NCBI GenBank assembly: GCA_017508965.1
Contig: JAFWQT010000130.1
Span: forward strand, 1-33,066
Direction of reading: 5' to 3'
DNA length: 33,066 nucleotides
Source of the DNA: Prevotella sp.
GTDB taxonomy: Bacteria > Bacteroidota > Bacteroidia > Bacteroidales > Bacteroidaceae
Positions 31,357 through 33,066 of this stretch are shown in pieces. Under the pieces are notes generated by a model. It was not told the origin of the DNA, did no database searches, and saw nothing but the letters and a program-made list of their open reading frames with translations. The translations under genes and the position numbers were made by a program. Each line of letters opens with the position of its first letter. The first letter of the stretch is position 1.

Positions 31357-31384
31357 AAGATACTAAATAAATTGATTATATCAA
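31355..31384 (-). promoter_or_regulatory. Promoter of the 733-residue protein gene
   Basis: TATCTTTG (31362 to 31355) on the minus strand is an exact -7 element and a GTTG (31385 to 31382) lies 19 nt upstream. A start near 31348 leaves about 80 nt before the ATG at 31269. Confidence 0.6.
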
Positions 31385-31424
31385 CTTTAAAATCTGATTT
31401 TTTTAGCTCGTTTTTTGAGAACAA

Positions 31425-33066
31425 TCACCATCCGGGGTTCTGCGTGAGCGCCCCACCCGACTTCAGAATTTCGCTCTGTGCAATGGGGAATAGGTACATC
31501 TTGTCGTCCCAGTAAGAACGGGTCTGGGCGTCAGTCTGTACGTTGTAGTTGAACGTTCCGTCGGCATTCTTGGTGATCTGCATGGTCTTGATGGTGCGAT
31601 ACTTGGCATCGCCGGCCTTCTTCCAGCGGCGAAGGTCGTAGAAGCGATGGCCTTCGAAGGCAAGCTCCACGAAGCGCTCGTTCTCAAGTCGCTCGGCAAA
31701 CTGCGAGGCTGAAAGGTCGGTAGCGATGTTGGCAAGCTTAGCACGCGTGCGTACCACGTTCACTGCCTGTGCGGCAGTCATGCTCAGACCGCTGGCAGTC
31801 TCATATCCACCGCCTGTGTAGTTGAGCATAGCCTCAGCGTAGTTCAGGTAGAACTCGCCCAGACGGAAGGTCACCCAATGATGGCGCTCGGTGGTAGCGT
31901 TGGAGGCACCAATCGTCAGACTCTTGTTAACGTACTTCTTCAGATAGTAGCCTGTGGGAGTGGCATAGGCAATGGGCTGACCGTTGGCACCGCCGATGAA
32001 GGTCTCGAGCGTGTTGTTGGGCCATTGCTCGCCATTCTGGGCAACAGTAGCCTCGAGACGGATGTCGCCTTCCTCGTAGGCCTCCACAAGGTTCTGCGTG
32101 GGGCAGTTACCGCCGCCGGCATTCTCAAGACCGATGGGGAAGTTGTACTTCTCGAAAGTGTTTGAGGCAGAAACGATGCGGCGCACGAAGATACACTCTT
32201 CGGAATTCTGCCAGTTGTCCTTCTGGAAAAGGCTTCCATAGTCGGATGTCAGCTTCATGCCGCGGCCCTTGCACTCGTCGATGAGCTCCTTGTTGGCAAT
32301 AGCAGCCTGATGCCAGCGCTCCTTGTCGTTATTTGCATTGAAGAGCGGACTTGCATAATAGAGGGCGGCACGGGCCTTGAGGGCCAGCACGGCCAGGTTG
32401 TTGGCACGTCCGGTCTCGTTCTTGCTCTTCAGCTGGAGATTGCCGAGGTCGCTATAGTCCTTGACGATGAGGTCCTGGATGGCGGCACATTCGGAGATGA
32501 TGAACTGGAAAATCTCGTCGCTCGAAACACGGGGCTGGGTGTTTGCCTCGTTGGCATCGAGGTTGGCAGTAATCAGGGGAACGCCGCCAAACGAGCGCAC
32601 GAGCAGGAAATAGTAGTAGGCACGCAGGAAGCGGGCTTCGTACTGCAGGTTCTGATACTGGTGAATCTCAGCCTTGTAGTCGAGGTCGAGAATGTAATCC
32701 TCGAACGTCTCGTCCTTGAACTTGTCGAGGAAGAGGTTGGCATAGCTGATGCCGCGCCAGCATTTCGTCCAAAGAGAGGCATCGTTATTGCTCGAAGCGC
32801 TCCAGCCGCCATCGTAGAATTTCTCGATGGCATTGCCCGAATGACTGTAGACAGCCTCGTCGGTGGCGGAAGCCAGCAGGGCACCGCTGTAGTTACCGAA
32901 ATCGTAGTCCAAATCATTGTAGGCTGACGTCACAAGACCTGCTGAGCGTGCAAAGGTGGTCTTCACATAGTCCTCGTCATAAACACTGTACTCCTTATAG
33001 TCCATCTTATCGCCACAGGAGACGAGGACAACGGCGGCAGCAACGAGGCTCCATATATTCTTAATT
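31425..33066 (-). CDS. SusD/RagB-family outer-membrane lipoprotein, N-terminus outside window
   Basis: A surface glycan-binding lipoprotein that caps a SusC TonB-dependent transporter. The visible frame continues upstream of the Met at 33005: on the minus strand the last residues before it are NIWSLVAAAVVLVSCGDK, a signal peptide with lipobox LVSC, so the true start lies just outside the window. Family motifs are strong: CWRGISYANLFLDK, LQYEARFLRAYYYFLLVRSFGGVPLI, EFYLNYAEAMLNYTGGG, ENERFVELAFEGHRFYDLRRWKKA and the closing ALTQNPGW. A SusC partner is expected upstream. With the lyases on the same strand downstream it marks a polysaccharide utilisation locus, probably for pectin/rhamnogalacturonan. 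Confidence 0.96.
   Translation of the reverse strand, partial: IKNIWSLVAAAVVLVSCGDKMDYKEYSVYDEDYVKTTFARSAGLVTSAYNDLDYDFGNYSGALLASATDEAVYSHSGNAIEKFYDGGWSASSNNDASLWTKCWRGISYANLFLDKFKDETFEDYILDLDYKAEIHQYQNLQYEARFLRAYYYFLLVRSFGGVPLITANLDANEANTQPRVSSDEIFQFIISECAAIQDLIVKDYSDLGNLQLKSKNETGRANNLAVLALKARAALYYASPLFNANNDKERWHQAAIANKELIDECKGRGMKLTSDYGSLFQKDNWQNSEECIFVRRIVSASNTFEKYNFPIGLENAGGGNCPTQNLVEAYEEGDIRLEATVAQNGEQWPNNTLETFIGGANGQPIAYATPTGYYLKKYVNKSLTIGASNATTERHHWVTFRLGEFYLNYAEAMLNYTGGGYETASGLSMTAAQAVNVVRTRAKLANIATDLSASQFAERLENERFVELAFEGHRFYDLRRWKKAGDAKYRTIKTMQITKNADGTFNYNVQTDAQTRSYWDDKMYLFPIAQSEILKSGGALTQNPGW

Noticed and set aside
1-33066. CRISPR array, tRNA or rRNA genes
   Set aside because: No regular repeat-spacer pattern, and no cloverleaf or rRNA-like conserved segment was seen. 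Repeats in the window are short tandem or palindromic only.

Overview
The window comes from a member of the Bacteroidales, most probably a Prevotella-like gut or rumen species. Three things point there: nearly every gene is preceded by the Bacteroidetes promoter pattern (TTTG, about 20 nt, TAnnTTTG) instead of a sigma-70 promoter; a SusD lipoprotein sits beside pectin lyases; and many secreted proteins end in a short tail of the form [IF]Y-N-L-x-G ... KGIY-x-x-G-K-K-x-x-VK. The assignment rests on gene content and sequence style only.

Left region (1-6470). A minus-strand operon encodes secreted surface proteins: a LamG/beta-helix protein, a 78-residue peptide, and two tandem beta-helix paralogues, the last cut by the window edge. 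Its promoter lies downstream of two 16-bp direct repeats spaced 21 bp apart, a good operator candidate. Next to it, on the plus strand, is a seven-segment membrane AraC-type regulator flanked by two nearly identical 250-bp MITE-like elements in direct orientation. A gene-free stretch of over 1 kb follows, with a large inverted-repeat element holding perfect palindromes.

Thiamine operon (6294-10131, plus). A TPP riboswitch precedes a TonB-dependent receptor, a PnuC/PnuT-type inner-membrane transporter and thiamine pyrophosphokinase. Together they form outer-membrane uptake, inner-membrane uptake and trapping by pyrophosphorylation, under feedback from TPP. Between this operon and dnaA lies a complete promoter-to-terminator unit without an ORF, which I read as a candidate small RNA of about 145 nt.

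Housekeeping block (10415-18926). Minus strand: dnaA, an MCE/MlaD-type protein translationally coupled to an N-acetylmuramoyl-L-alanine amidase, folB, and a B12-dependent ribonucleotide reductase. Plus strand: a nitroreductase and a Nudix hydrolase.

Pectin utilisation region (19021-33066, all minus). In transcription order: SusD (5' end outside the window), a 733-residue secreted protein of unknown function, a 253-residue secreted protein, a PL9-type polysaccharide lyase, a 1481-residue PL11-type lyase fused to an autotransporter-passenger-like region, and a second PL11-type lyase. The two PL11 enzymes and PL9 suggest rhamnogalacturonan I as substrate. The intergenic DNA is rich in GC-rich paired palindromes, short tandem repeats, and an unusual hairpin/22-bp-repeat region at 27628-28137.
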